From: Phycisphaerae bacterium
GTDB lineage: Bacteria > Planctomycetota > Phycisphaerae > UBA1845
Assembly: GCA_022072505.1 (NCBI GenBank)
Contig: JAJVHU010000003.1
Location: 18,266-82,265, forward strand
DNA length: 64,000 bases
Direction: 5' to 3'
The notes under the pieces are model-generated. The model searched no databases and was not told the origin of the DNA. It was given only the letters and a program-made list of their open reading frames with translations. Of this stretch, positions 44,502 to 51,680 are shown piece by piece. The position numbers and the translations under genes are program-made. Position 1 is the stretch's first letter. Each line of letters opens with the position of its first letter.

Positions 44502-45482
44502 ATGCCGCAGATCGAACTGGTTGGGTTGTCGAAGACCTTCAAGGTTCCCGAGCGCGACCCCGGGCTGGGCGCCGCGCTGCGCAGCGTCTGGCGCCGGAAG
44601 CACCGCGAGGTCCGCGCCGTGGACGGGATCGACACGTCGATCGACGCCGGCGAGATCGTCGGCTTCCTCGGTCCCAACGGCGCGGGCAAGACGACGACGC
44701 TGAAGATGCTCGCCGGACTCCTGCACCCCACCGCCGGCAGGGCCGCGGTGCTCGGGTTCACCCCCTGGAGGCGCGAGGACACCTTTCTGCGCCGGATCAG
44801 CATGGTGATGGGGCAGCGCAGCCAGCTCGCCTGGGATCTGCCCGCGGCGGATTCCTTCCTCGTGCATCTGGCCGTCTACCAGGTGGACCGCGCGGAGGGC
44901 AAGGCGGCGCAGGATGAACTCGTCGAGCTGCTCGAACTCGGCGACGTGCTGAAGAAGCCGGTGCGGACGTTGTCCCTGGGCGAGCGGATGAAGTGCGAGC
45001 TGTGCGCGTCGCTCCTGCATCGTCCGGCGGTGCTCTTCCTCGACGAGCCGACGCTGGGCCTGGACATCACGATGCAGGCCCGCATCCGCCAGTTCATCGC
45101 CGACTACAACCGCCGGACCGGGGCGACGATCATCCTCACCTCGCATTACATGGCCGACGTCACCGCGCTGTGCAAGCGGATCATCGTCATCGACAAGGGC
45201 AAGCTCCTCTTCGACGGGCAGCTCGCGCAGCTCTCCGCGCGCCTCGCCCCGTTCAAGGTGATCGCCGTCGATCTGAACCAGGACGTCGACGGGTACGACT
45301 TTGAGCGCATCGGCGGCGTCCTCGCCCGGGAGGGGCGGAAGGTCACGCTCCGCGTCCCCAAGGCCGACGCCGCCGCCGCAACCACGCGCCTTCTGGCGGA
45401 CCTGCCCGTGCTCGACCTGACGATCGAGGATCCGCCCATCGAGGACGTGATCAAGCGGGTTTTCGCGGGGGAAGGAACGTGA
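44502..45482 (+). CDS. ABC-2-type transporter ATP-binding protein, without adjacent permease
   Basis: A 326-residue ATPase with Walker A GPNGAGKT, Q-loop MGQRSQLAW, signature LSLGERMKCEL, Walker B VLFLDEPTLGLD and H-loop ILTSHYM. The C-terminal 90 residues (FKVIAVDLNQDVDGYDFERI ... PPIEDVIKRVF) are the DUF4162-type regulatory tail. These proteins usually pair with two ABC-2 permeases, but the next genes are a toxin-antitoxin pair and a membrane protein of another type. A 25-nt repeat of its 3' end recurs at 46069-46093. The start ATG 44502 lies 36 codons inside a longer open frame with no coding character upstream. Confidence 0.88.
   Translation: MPQIELVGLSKTFKVPERDPGLGAALRSVWRRKHREVRAVDGIDTSIDAGEIVGFLGPNGAGKTTTLKMLAGLLHPTAGRAAVLGFTPWRREDTFLRRISMVMGQRSQLAWDLPAADSFLVHLAVYQVDRAEGKAAQDELVELLELGDVLKKPVRTLSLGERMKCELCASLLHRPAVLFLDEPTLGLDITMQARIRQFIADYNRRTGATIILTSHYMADVTALCKRIIVIDKGKLLFDGQLAQLSARLAPFKVIAVDLNQDVDGYDFERIGGVLAREGRKVTLRVPKADAAAATTRLLADLPVLDLTIEDPPIEDVIKRVFAGEGT
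45441..45465 (+). repeat. Left copy of a 25-nt direct repeat (3' end of the ABC gene)
   Basis: Starts GAGGACGTGATCAAGCGG and encodes EDVIKRVF near the end of the ATPase. It is identical over 25 nt to 46069-46093; weaker similarity extends a few bases on both sides. Confidence 0.85.
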
Positions 45483-45526
45483 CGCAAAGCGAGAAGCCCG
45501 CGCGATGAAGCGTCCGCAGGGCTTGC

Positions 45527-45532
45527 TATAAT
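45527..45532 (+). promoter_or_regulatory. Consensus -10 box of the toxin gene, leaderless spacing
   Basis: A perfect TATAAT. Seven bases on, transcription would begin at 45539, which is a GTG codon opening a frame that resembles the expected toxin N-terminus. No good -35 hexamer is visible 17 bp upstream. Confidence 0.5.
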
Positions 45533-45566
45533 CGTCGTGTGGAAATCCTGGCCCGGATAAAGCGTC

Positions 45567-45857
45567 TTGGCGGCGCTCGGAAACGTGAGGTTCACCGCCA
45601 AGGCGCAGGACGAAATGATGGAGGATGATCTGGGGCCCGACGAGGTCGTGCAGTCGATCCTCAATGCCGACGCGATCGGGAAGACTTTGCGATCCTCCAG
45701 TCCGCGGCGCCGCTCGACGAAGGAGAGGCTCTATGTCATCACGAGTTTCAGTGACGCGGGGACGTACATCTACACGAAAGGCAAGATCGCGCGGGAGGAC
45801 GGCCGGGAAGTCTACTACATCCTCATCTCCGCGAAAATCTCGATCCAGCACGGCTGA
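45567..45857 (+). CDS. DUF4258-like toxin of a type II toxin-antitoxin pair, probably frameshifted at its 5' end
   Basis: As annotated, a TTG start gives 96 residues: VRFTAKAQDEMMEDDLGPDEVVQSI, KTLRSSSPRRR, KERLYVITSFSDAGTYIYTKG, VYYILISAKI. The order matches DUF4258/YgiT-partner toxins, which are small RNase-like folds. The expected N-terminus MEILARIKRL is encoded just upstream from GTG 45539 but in another frame; removing one base near 45566 would join both parts into a 105-residue protein of normal length. So either a real frameshift disables it, or a sequencing error occurred, or the TTG start is used. The YgiT-like gene follows after 10 bp. Confidence 0.65.
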   Translation: MAALGNVRFTAKAQDEMMEDDLGPDEVVQSILNADAIGKTLRSSSPRRRSTKERLYVITSFSDAGTYIYTKGKIAREDGREVYYILISAKISIQHG

Positions 45858-45867
45858 GCGACCCAGG

Positions 45868-46044
45868 ATGAAGACGTGTCCGATGTGCGGGGCGAAGGGA
45901 ATCCGCCGAACTCGCGTGCGCGTCACCCTGCTCAACGGGAGAACGATCCGCGTCATCGCCGAAGCGTGCCCCCGGTGCCGCGAACGATTTTTTGATCCTG
46001 AAGCAAGCCGAGCGATCTACGAAGCGAATCATGCCGACGCATGA
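45868..46044 (+). CDS. YgiT-type zinc-finger antitoxin-like protein
   Basis: A 58-residue protein with two CxxC pairs (MKTCPMCGAKG and AEACPRCRERFF) forming a zinc knuckle, and a short tail FDPEASRAIYEANHADA. This corresponds to the N-terminal zinc domain of MqsA/YgiT antitoxins; the DNA-binding half of MqsA is absent, as in many DUF4258-paired antitoxins. It begins 10 bp after the toxin stop. It should neutralise the toxin by direct contact. Confidence 0.8.
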   Translation: MKTCPMCGAKGIRRTRVRVTLLNGRTIRVIAEACPRCRERFFDPEASRAIYEANHADA

Positions 46045-46068
46045 GACGCCGCGCAGTCAACGCCCCTT

Positions 46069-46093
46069 GAGGACGTGATCAAGCGGGTTTTCG
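46069..46093 (+). repeat. Right copy of the 25-nt direct repeat, remnant of an ABC ATPase 3' end
   Basis: Starts GAGGACGTGATCAAGCGG, 25 nt identical to 45441-45465. In the same phase it reads LEDVIKRVFGG, like the ATPase tail PIEDVIKRVFAG, then diverges. It marks the right edge of the toxin-antitoxin segment. Confidence 0.85.
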
Positions 46094-46186
46094 GGGGGAT
46101 AGTGCAACAGGTTCACGCTCTTGTCGACGGCGAAGCTCCCGCCGATGGAGTCGCCGCGATCAGCCGGCAGGATCGCACCTGGATTG

Positions 46187-46783
46187 ATGAACCCGCATCC
46201 GAGCGACAAGCCGCCGCACGAGGACGAACGCTGGGGCGTCGCGCGCGACGGGAGGCCGTTGTACGCGAAACCCAGACTTCGCTGGTACGCGGACGCTCTG
46301 CTCCTCGGAGCGATCGGTCTGGCGCTCTACTTTCTTTTCTACGGATTGATGCGTGTGATCCCGTGGCGCGGCTGGGGCTGGGGCGGTTGGTCGCGAATCC
46401 AGATCTTTTTCGGAGCCATCGGACCTGTTCTCGGCATGATCCTTCGGCACTATCTCTACCTCGGCCACAACAACCGCGCCGTCAAGCAAGTGCTCGCGAC
46501 CGGCCTGACCTCGTGCCTGCGGTGCGGGTATGACCTGCGGCATCTCGGCGAGGCGGGGCATTGCCCCGAATGCGGACAGGCGTTCCGCTGCGAAGACGTC
46601 CGCCGGTTGTGGAAGGCGTGGTTGAGCCGTAACTCGAGCGACCACGATTTCATCGGCGATGTGGACTTCGCCGCGGCGTCGGAGGGAAGGCCGTATTGCC
46701 TGCGCTGCGGAGGCCCGGTGACGCCTGGGCTTCCGTGTGACGCCTGTCAGCGGGAGCGCGAGGCGGAGCGCGCCCGTGCGTGA
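46187..46783 (+). CDS. Membrane protein with CxxCGYDL/CPECG zinc knuckle
   Basis: A 198-residue protein. Two transmembrane segments (about 33-55 and 68-88) precede a rubredoxin-like zinc ribbon CLRCGYDLRHLGEAGHCPECG (about 105-125) and a second CLRCGGPVTPGLPCDAC cluster at the end. The first motif is a signature of planctomycete membrane proteins of unknown function. Start ATG 46187 is one option; the frame runs upstream to 46121. A relative with the same knuckle lies at 60360-62015. Confidence 0.75.
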   Translation: MNPHPSDKPPHEDERWGVARDGRPLYAKPRLRWYADALLLGAIGLALYFLFYGLMRVIPWRGWGWGGWSRIQIFFGAIGPVLGMILRHYLYLGHNNRAVKQVLATGLTSCLRCGYDLRHLGEAGHCPECGQAFRCEDVRRLWKAWLSRNSSDHDFIGDVDFAAASEGRPYCLRCGGPVTPGLPCDACQREREAERARA

Positions 46784-46858
46784 TATCCGTCCGCGCCGTC
46801 CCCTGACCGCGAAACCACGGACGTCATGCCGGCGGGTTCTCAGGCCCTGGCGGATTCG

Positions 46859-47014
46859 CGCGGGCTGAAGCCACGCGGCTCGGGTCAGGCGATCGGTTCC
46901 GCAAACACCGCGCGGGCTGAAGCCACGCGGCTCGGGTCAGGCGATCGGTTCCGCAAACACCGCGCGGGCTGAAGCCACGCGGCTCGGGTCAGGCGATCGG
47001 TTCCGCAAACGTCG
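46859..47014 (+). repeat. 52-bp tandem repeat, three units
   Basis: Units at 46859-46910, 46911-46962 and 46963-47014. The first two are identical and the third differs only at its last bases. Each starts CGCGGGCTGAAGCCACGCGG, the 20-nt core also found in the 42-bp array at 60211-60348. Confidence 0.92.
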
Positions 47015-47153
47015 CGCGGGCCGGCCGCGCCTCGCATCGAGGCCCGGCCGACCCGGCGCGTTTCCAACAGGAGGCTCCGGCATCCCCTGTGCGTTCGTCA
47101 GAACCGCGCTTGTCGGCGCGTCCGGTCGCGTTTTCCGAACCCCCGGAAGGAGC

Positions 47154-47236
47154 GAATCAGGAACGCTTCCTTACCCTTGACCTTGCTTCGCAACGTCAAG
47201 GACAGGTGGGCGCAGCTCGGTGTTCAGCGTCCGTGA
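47154..47236 (+). repeat. Dispersed repeat, diverged copy
   Basis: Contains GAACGCTTCCTTAC, then an insertion-like stretch, then GGTGGGCGCAGCTCGG and an end CAGCGTCCGTGACTTA resembling the element terminus. Confidence 0.55.
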
Positions 47237-47276
47237 CTTACACGTTGTTTCAAAGTCCGCGTGAAAGATCCGGAAT

Positions 47277-47322
47277 GCACGCTTCCTTACGGGCGCGGCT
47301 CGGTGTTCAGCATCCGTGTCTT
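47277..47322 (+). repeat. Dispersed repeat, right-half copy
   Basis: Contains ACGCTTCCTTACGGGCG, the GGGCGCGGCTCGGT core and the end CAGCATCCGTGTCTTA. The final TTA coincides with the stop codon of the minus-strand DUF4394 gene. Confidence 0.75.
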
Positions 47323-48127
47323 ACTGGTTCGTCGGCGCCGCGACATCGACCACCTGGAACTCGCGGTTGAACGAACCGGCCTTGCGGGCGGCGCCGGTGA
47401 GGAGGTTGATTTCATACAAGCGCGACCGGCCGTCCACGGTGAGCGCGGCGAAGCCGAAGTTGTCCGTCGTCTCGCCGTTGCGGACGAGCGTGTAAATGTC
47501 GAAGCCCGCGTCCGCGGAGACATCGGAGCGGAGCTTGCCGACGACGTTGAGGTTGCCGTTGTTGGGCGGCGCCTGGATGACGAGCTGGTCGAGGTCGGCG
47601 TCGATGTTGAAGAGCGTCGTGCCGGTGTTGGGATCGACGTCGTTGTTGGTGTACGCAGCGCCGGCGACGCCGGTCGCGGTCGTGGTGTACACGAGCGTCC
47701 CGTCCACGAGGGCCGCGCCGGTGTCCACGTTGACGCGGAGGTTCTGACCGGTGTTGCTGACGATGCGGAAGCGGTCCACCGTCGGGTTGAAGTCCACGCC
47801 GAACGCCGTGCCTTCCAGCGCAACGGTCAGGCGCGACTTGAGCGTCGCCTGTGCGTTGGACGTGTTGATGACGTAGACCCCGCCCGCGTCGCCCAGCCCG
47901 TAAAGCTCGCCGGTCGCCGGACGGAAGTCGATGCCGACGATCCGCGTGTCCGTGTCCAGCCCGCTGATCATCCCGACGCCGAACGCGTCGCGCGTCGAGC
48001 GCGTCTCGAACGCGATCAGCCGCTGGTCGGCCGTCAGTCCGAACATCTGAATGTTGGGCGCCGCCGCGCTCGCCGCCACCGTCATCGCCGCCAGAATCGA
48101 AAGCCCGGGAAAACCTGCACGCATCAT
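47321..48127 (-). CDS. Secreted DUF4394-domain protein
   Basis: A 268-residue protein behind GGAGGG. A signal peptide (1-22) is followed by a beta-propeller-like domain: NIQMFGLTADQRLIAFETR, IVGIDFRPATGELYGLGDAG, GVDFNPTVDRFRIVSNTGQNLRVN, AAYTNNDVDPNTGTTLFNID and ALTVDGRSRLYEINLLTG, all typical of DUF4394. The RPATGELYGLG and NPTVDRFRIVS motifs mark the repeating units. The function is unknown; these proteins are secreted or surface-bound in many bacteria. Stop codon lies within the dispersed element end. Confidence 0.88.
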   Translation of the reverse strand: MMRAGFPGLSILAAMTVAASAAAPNIQMFGLTADQRLIAFETRSTRDAFGVGMISGLDTDTRIVGIDFRPATGELYGLGDAGGVYVINTSNAQATLKSRLTVALEGTAFGVDFNPTVDRFRIVSNTGQNLRVNVDTGAALVDGTLVYTTTATGVAGAAYTNNDVDPNTGTTLFNIDADLDQLVIQAPPNNGNLNVVGKLRSDVSADAGFDIYTLVRNGETTDNFGFAALTVDGRSRLYEINLLTGAARKAGSFNREFQVVDVAAPTNQ

Positions 48128-48541
48128 TGAAACCTCCCTCCGAAAAGCCCCTGAATTGTTCCCGCTTTGGACGTCATTGCAGAACTCCTTCGCGACCGCC
48201 GGGGCGCGAGTTCCTCGCTCCGGTCGCGGATGTTGGAATCCGCGCGTCCCTCACGTCCGCACCCGCGGACGCGATCGCCTTTTCTGCCGCGCCTTGCGCA
48301 ACGGTTTCGTCCGCCGCGGCCCGGCATGAACAAGTACGGACGAGGGAGGCGTTCGGATTCACCCCCGCGGCTTCCGACCGGCGACGGTGAGAGCACGGGC
48401 GCGGCACGCGAGGAGAGCGCGCGAACCCTCCGCGCCTTGACGGCGGTCGGCGAGAAAGCGTCGGGGAAAGACGCCGCTTCAAGCCCTCGTCGGCAGGGCG
48501 GAATAAGAGCGCCGCCTTGCCCCTGACTTCGCTGCGCGACG
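48128..48541. other. 414-bp gap, no gene
   Basis: Open frames here are Arg/Ser/Pro-rich with no domain character. The stretch 48505-48545 resembles a very degraded end of the dispersed element. It should include the promoter of the DUF4394 gene. Confidence 0.5.
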
Positions 48542-49327
48542 TCAGGCAGAGGCGGACGCGGAAGCCGGTGAGGAGCCGAGGGGCATCAGATCCTGAAGCT
48601 GCGCGGCGAGGAAATGCGGGTTGATCCACCCGGTGTGGCCGCCGTGATGATGGCGCGCGGACCAGGCGGGTTCCCAGTACACCTGCTGAAGTCGGCGGTA
48701 GGCGTCCGCGCCATCGGGATCGGTCGGCCGGGGAGGGATGAAACCGGTTTGCCCGGCGGAGGCGGTGCGAACGCGGTCGATCGTGCCGAAGAGGCGCGTG
48801 CCGAGGCCGAGGAGAAAGCGATCGCGGCGGCTGACGCCGACGACGCAGCACTGCACTCGCCCCAGCGCCGCGGTCAGATCATACGTCGGTGAAATCGCAG
48901 GCGCCAGCAAAAGCATCGAGGCGATTGGATGATCCTCGCGAAGGCGTTCCGCGGCGAAAACGGCGACGCCGCACCCGCCGCTGTAAGCGGCGACGTGGAT
49001 CAGCCGGCCGGGCGATCGGCGCTGCAGGGCGCGGATGTCACGCGCGAGACGGCAGGCCGCGACTTCGTTCTTCCGCCGCCACATCAGGTCGGTGAGGAGG
49101 TCGCCGCGCAGCCCCGCGTGCCAGTCAAAGAGGACGGTGTGAACGCGGACGCCCGCCTGGCGCAGCACGCGGCGGATCATCAACGGCGCGAACTGCCAGC
49201 CCCCGACGCCGTCGAGCAGAAACAACGAGACGGGTGCGTCCGCGTCCACGTGGCGCGGACAACCGTGGCGGACAAGTTCCTCGGCATAAGCCCGCAGGAC
49301 GGTCAGGCGGTTCAGCAGGAAGCCCAT
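48542..49327 (-). CDS. Alpha/beta-hydrolase-like protein, unknown substrate
   Basis: A 261-residue soluble protein. VSLFLLDGVGGWQFAPLMIRRVLRQ gives the oxyanion strand-loop, HTVLFDWHAG the second strand, and LIHVAAYSGGCGVAVFAAERL places a nucleophile Ser in YSGGCG, a slightly unusual elbow (S-G-G instead of S-x-G). SMLLLAPAISP follows. The C-terminal HHHGGHTGW supplies a candidate catalytic His. No signal peptide is evident. The cluster resembles planctomycete proteins annotated as alpha/beta hydrolase of unknown role. Confidence 0.7.
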   Translation of the reverse strand: MGFLLNRLTVLRAYAEELVRHGCPRHVDADAPVSLFLLDGVGGWQFAPLMIRRVLRQAGVRVHTVLFDWHAGLRGDLLTDLMWRRKNEVAACRLARDIRALQRRSPGRLIHVAAYSGGCGVAVFAAERLREDHPIASMLLLAPAISPTYDLTAALGRVQCCVVGVSRRDRFLLGLGTRLFGTIDRVRTASAGQTGFIPPRPTDPDGADAYRRLQQVYWEPAWSARHHHGGHTGWINPHFLAAQLQDLMPLGSSPASASASA

Positions 49328-49412
49328 CGCGCTGATGCTCCCGCGGCTTGACGCGGCGTCGGACCTCTTTCATTCCGGCGTGGGGCGTCCGCCGTCGCGC
49401 CGACGCCCGCCG

Positions 49413-49910
49413 TCAGCTCTTTGTCGGGTCGAGTCCGAAGATGCGGGCGCTGGGCGACGCAACGCGGATCTGCTTCTGCGGACCGACGATTGTCTCGACT
49501 TCCTCCGCCGACTTGCCCGCGTCCTCGGCGATGTGCCTCGCCTGCGGCTGCGAGATCTCCTCAACGAGAATCTGCCCGCGAACGACCGCCTTCCGTCCGA
49601 CGGCTTCGACCGGGATGAGCCGGCCCTCGATCGGACAGGTGAAGCGGATCATCAGTTTCTCGTCGGGGTTGCGTCCGGCGAGGGTCATCCAGCAGCCCTT
49701 CATGCGGCAGACGTTCTCGACGCGGCCGCTGACGAGAACGGTGCGGTCGGCGTAAGCGTCGGGGTGGGCGAGAATTTCAGTCGCCGCGACGGGCTTCTCG
49801 TCGGTGTCCTGAAGCGGGTCGCCGAACTCCGCGAACGTCTGCGACGAAGCGCACCCGGCGCCCAGCAGCAGGAGAGCGAAGATTCCCGTGACGTTTCTGA
49901 TCGTGTTCAT
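49413..49910 (-). CDS. DUF4920-domain lipoprotein
   Basis: A 165-residue protein from ATG 49910 behind AAGGAG. The lipobox is LGAGC (lipidated Cys near 20). The domain carries LVSGRVENVCRMKGCWMTL, with the Cys-x5-Cys-Trp core of DUF4920, and IRFTCPIEGRLIP, resembling a small OB-like fold. It likely binds a metal or ligand in the periplasm. It is 85 bp upstream of the hydrolase gene on the same strand. Confidence 0.85.
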   Translation of the reverse strand: MNTIRNVTGIFALLLLGAGCASSQTFAEFGDPLQDTDEKPVAATEILAHPDAYADRTVLVSGRVENVCRMKGCWMTLAGRNPDEKLMIRFTCPIEGRLIPVEAVGRKAVVRGQILVEEISQPQARHIAEDAGKSAEEVETIVGPQKQIRVASPSARIFGLDPTKS

Positions 49911-49975
49911 CCTGAGTGCTCCTTGAAGATCGTGGTCCAACGTTGTCGTCCTTCTCCGGCTGATATTCCGTCTTC

Positions 49976-50056
49976 GACGCTGTTGCAGACTCGCCGGTGC
50001 AGGCGGGAAAAAGAACGCTTCCTGACGGGCGCGGCTCGGTTTTGAAACAGCGTCTT
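49976..50056 (+). repeat. Dispersed MITE-like element, near-complete copy
   Basis: Terminal inverted repeats GACGCTGTT (49976-49984) and AACAGCGTC (50046-50054) flank a core whose 40 nt at 50005-50044 are identical to 41636-41675. It lies in the 182-bp gap between two minus-strand genes. Confidence 0.88.
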
Positions 50057-50092
50057 ATCCGTCGGTTTTCGAGGCTCCTCGGCGCCGAGGCA

Positions 50093-51436
50093 TCAGGGCG
50101 TCGGCGTTTTTCCGGCGCCGTCCGAGGCGGCTTTCGCCAGTTCGGCGTCGATGACCTTGCCCAACTGGTCGGCCAGTCCCGGACCGAACCCGGTCTGGCG
50201 GTGGGCGATCCTGCCGTCGGGAGAGATGATGACAAACCCGGGCAGGCTGGACACGCGGTACTCGCGCATCAATTCCGCGGCCTTGAGGACGTGAGTGTAA
50301 CCGGTTGCTTTCTCCGCGAGCATGCGTTTCGCCGGCGCGGGATCATTCTCCACGTTGACGCCGAGCAGAACGAACGCCTTGTCCTTGTACTTCGCGTGGA
50401 TCTTCTCCAGGTCCGGCGCCGCCATCAGGCAGGGCTTGCACCACGTCGCCCAGAAATCCAGCAGTACGACCTTGCCCTTGAATTCCGCGAGCGTCCGCTT
50501 CGCTCCCGAAAGATCCTCCAACTCCCACGCAGGGGCGGGGTCGCCGACGCTGAGACGATCCCGTTTTTTCCGGGACGCTTTTTCGTCCGGCGATGCCGCC
50601 GAGTCGGTTGCGGCGGGTTGCGCCGGAGCGGAGAGCGCAGGGGTCGGGGCGGCGCCGTCCTTTTTCGGCTCCGGCGGCATTGCAAAGGCGTCGGCCGGAG
50701 GATCGTGATTCAGGCGGAGGTTCGTCAGTTCCATCACGACGCCGGTTTCCGCCTGCTCACCGGTGATGTCGGGGATCTTGATGAGTTTGTACTCAATGCG
50801 GCGGGGGATCGCGTCGGACTCGGCGATGAAGCAGCGGTAGCGGAAGACCTTGCGTTGAAGGCTGTCCGGAGGCAGCAGCCGGCTTTCCTCGGACTCGGAA
50901 TAAAGCATGACGACGACGCAGGGGACGTCGCCGACATTCTGGCGGCCTTCAAACTCAAACCTCGTCGGTTGAAGCAGGTAGGGCATGCGCGCGACGTTGA
51001 AAAGCTCTTCGAGGGCGAGCTTGATCTCCTCGCGGCGGATGATGGAGCGGTCCTCGGCGGGCTTGCCCCTGAAGACGACGTCATCCTTCTCGAAGCGGAC
51101 GGCGCAGGTTTCGCCGTCGTAGACGAGGTGAAACGGGTTGGACGACCCGTCCTCGTAACCCCCGCGGATGTTGAGCTTCGCCCCGACCGGGTCGTCCAGC
51201 GTCAGCGGCTGAAAGACGACGTGGCCCTTCAGGCGCGGGACGCGCTCGTCCAGCGGTTTGCCGACTCCGAAGCGTTGGACATCGTACTCGCCGAACCGGA
51301 TGCCCTCGACGGCCTTGGCCGTCCTGGCCAGCAATGCTTTGATGTCGGGCACGAGACCAGCGGTCTGCTCCGCGGGCGACCCCGTCGTCGGCGTCTGAGG
51401 CAACCCTGAAATCAGAGCGAGAAGCAAGCAAAACAT
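50093..51436 (-). CDS. TlpA/ResA-type thioredoxin-fold protein with N-terminal DUF2092-like domain
   Basis: A 447-residue exported protein with a short signal (about 1-15, MFCLLLALISGLPQ). Residues about 25-250 resemble the lipoprotein-sorting-like DUF2092 fold (NPFHLVYDGETCAVRFEKDDVVFRG, RIEYKLIKIPDITGEQAETGVVMELTNL). A Lys/Ala/Pro linker follows, then a thioredoxin domain with the redox motif WCKPC at 332-336 (VVLLDFWATWCKPCLMAAP), cis-Pro region VSSLPGFVIISPDGRI. It probably oxidises or reduces periplasmic thiols, for instance in cytochrome c maturation. Confidence 0.88.
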   Translation of the reverse strand: MFCLLLALISGLPQTPTTGSPAEQTAGLVPDIKALLARTAKAVEGIRFGEYDVQRFGVGKPLDERVPRLKGHVVFQPLTLDDPVGAKLNIRGGYEDGSSNPFHLVYDGETCAVRFEKDDVVFRGKPAEDRSIIRREEIKLALEELFNVARMPYLLQPTRFEFEGRQNVGDVPCVVVMLYSESEESRLLPPDSLQRKVFRYRCFIAESDAIPRRIEYKLIKIPDITGEQAETGVVMELTNLRLNHDPPADAFAMPPEPKKDGAAPTPALSAPAQPAATDSAASPDEKASRKKRDRLSVGDPAPAWELEDLSGAKRTLAEFKGKVVLLDFWATWCKPCLMAAPDLEKIHAKYKDKAFVLLGVNVENDPAPAKRMLAEKATGYTHVLKAAELMREYRVSSLPGFVIISPDGRIAHRQTGFGPGLADQLGKVIDAELAKAASDGAGKTPTP

Positions 51437-51680
51437 GATTGCGGACTCCCGTTAATAATGAGTCACGCCCCGTGGCGTTGTTAACCCGGACTTCTTATCC
51501 TCTCGGCTTCGCGTCCCCGTCCGCATCGTCACGGTGACGCCCGGAGGCGCCGATGATGAACCAAGATAGACGAGACAGGCGTCAAACGACAAGCGCTCAG
51601 CGCCGCGCCGGTGGCGGCGGCTTGCACGGATCCGGGTCCGTCGGCGAGACGCTGCGGAGGTCCGGCGCGGGGGCGACGGC

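Larger units (their letters stand above)
46784..47320. other. 537-bp repeat-filled gap
   Basis: No gene. It holds a three-unit 52-bp tandem array (46859-47014) and two diverged copies of the dispersed element (47154-47236, 47277-47322). Confidence 0.75.

Noticed and set aside
46859..47014. The 52-bp tandem array as a CRISPR
   Set aside because: Units are uniform over their whole length, with no variable spacers and no cas genes.
48167..48526. A 119-codon frame in the gap after the DUF4394 gene
   Set aside because: Arg/Ser-rich composition with no ribosome site, overlapping other equally poor frames.
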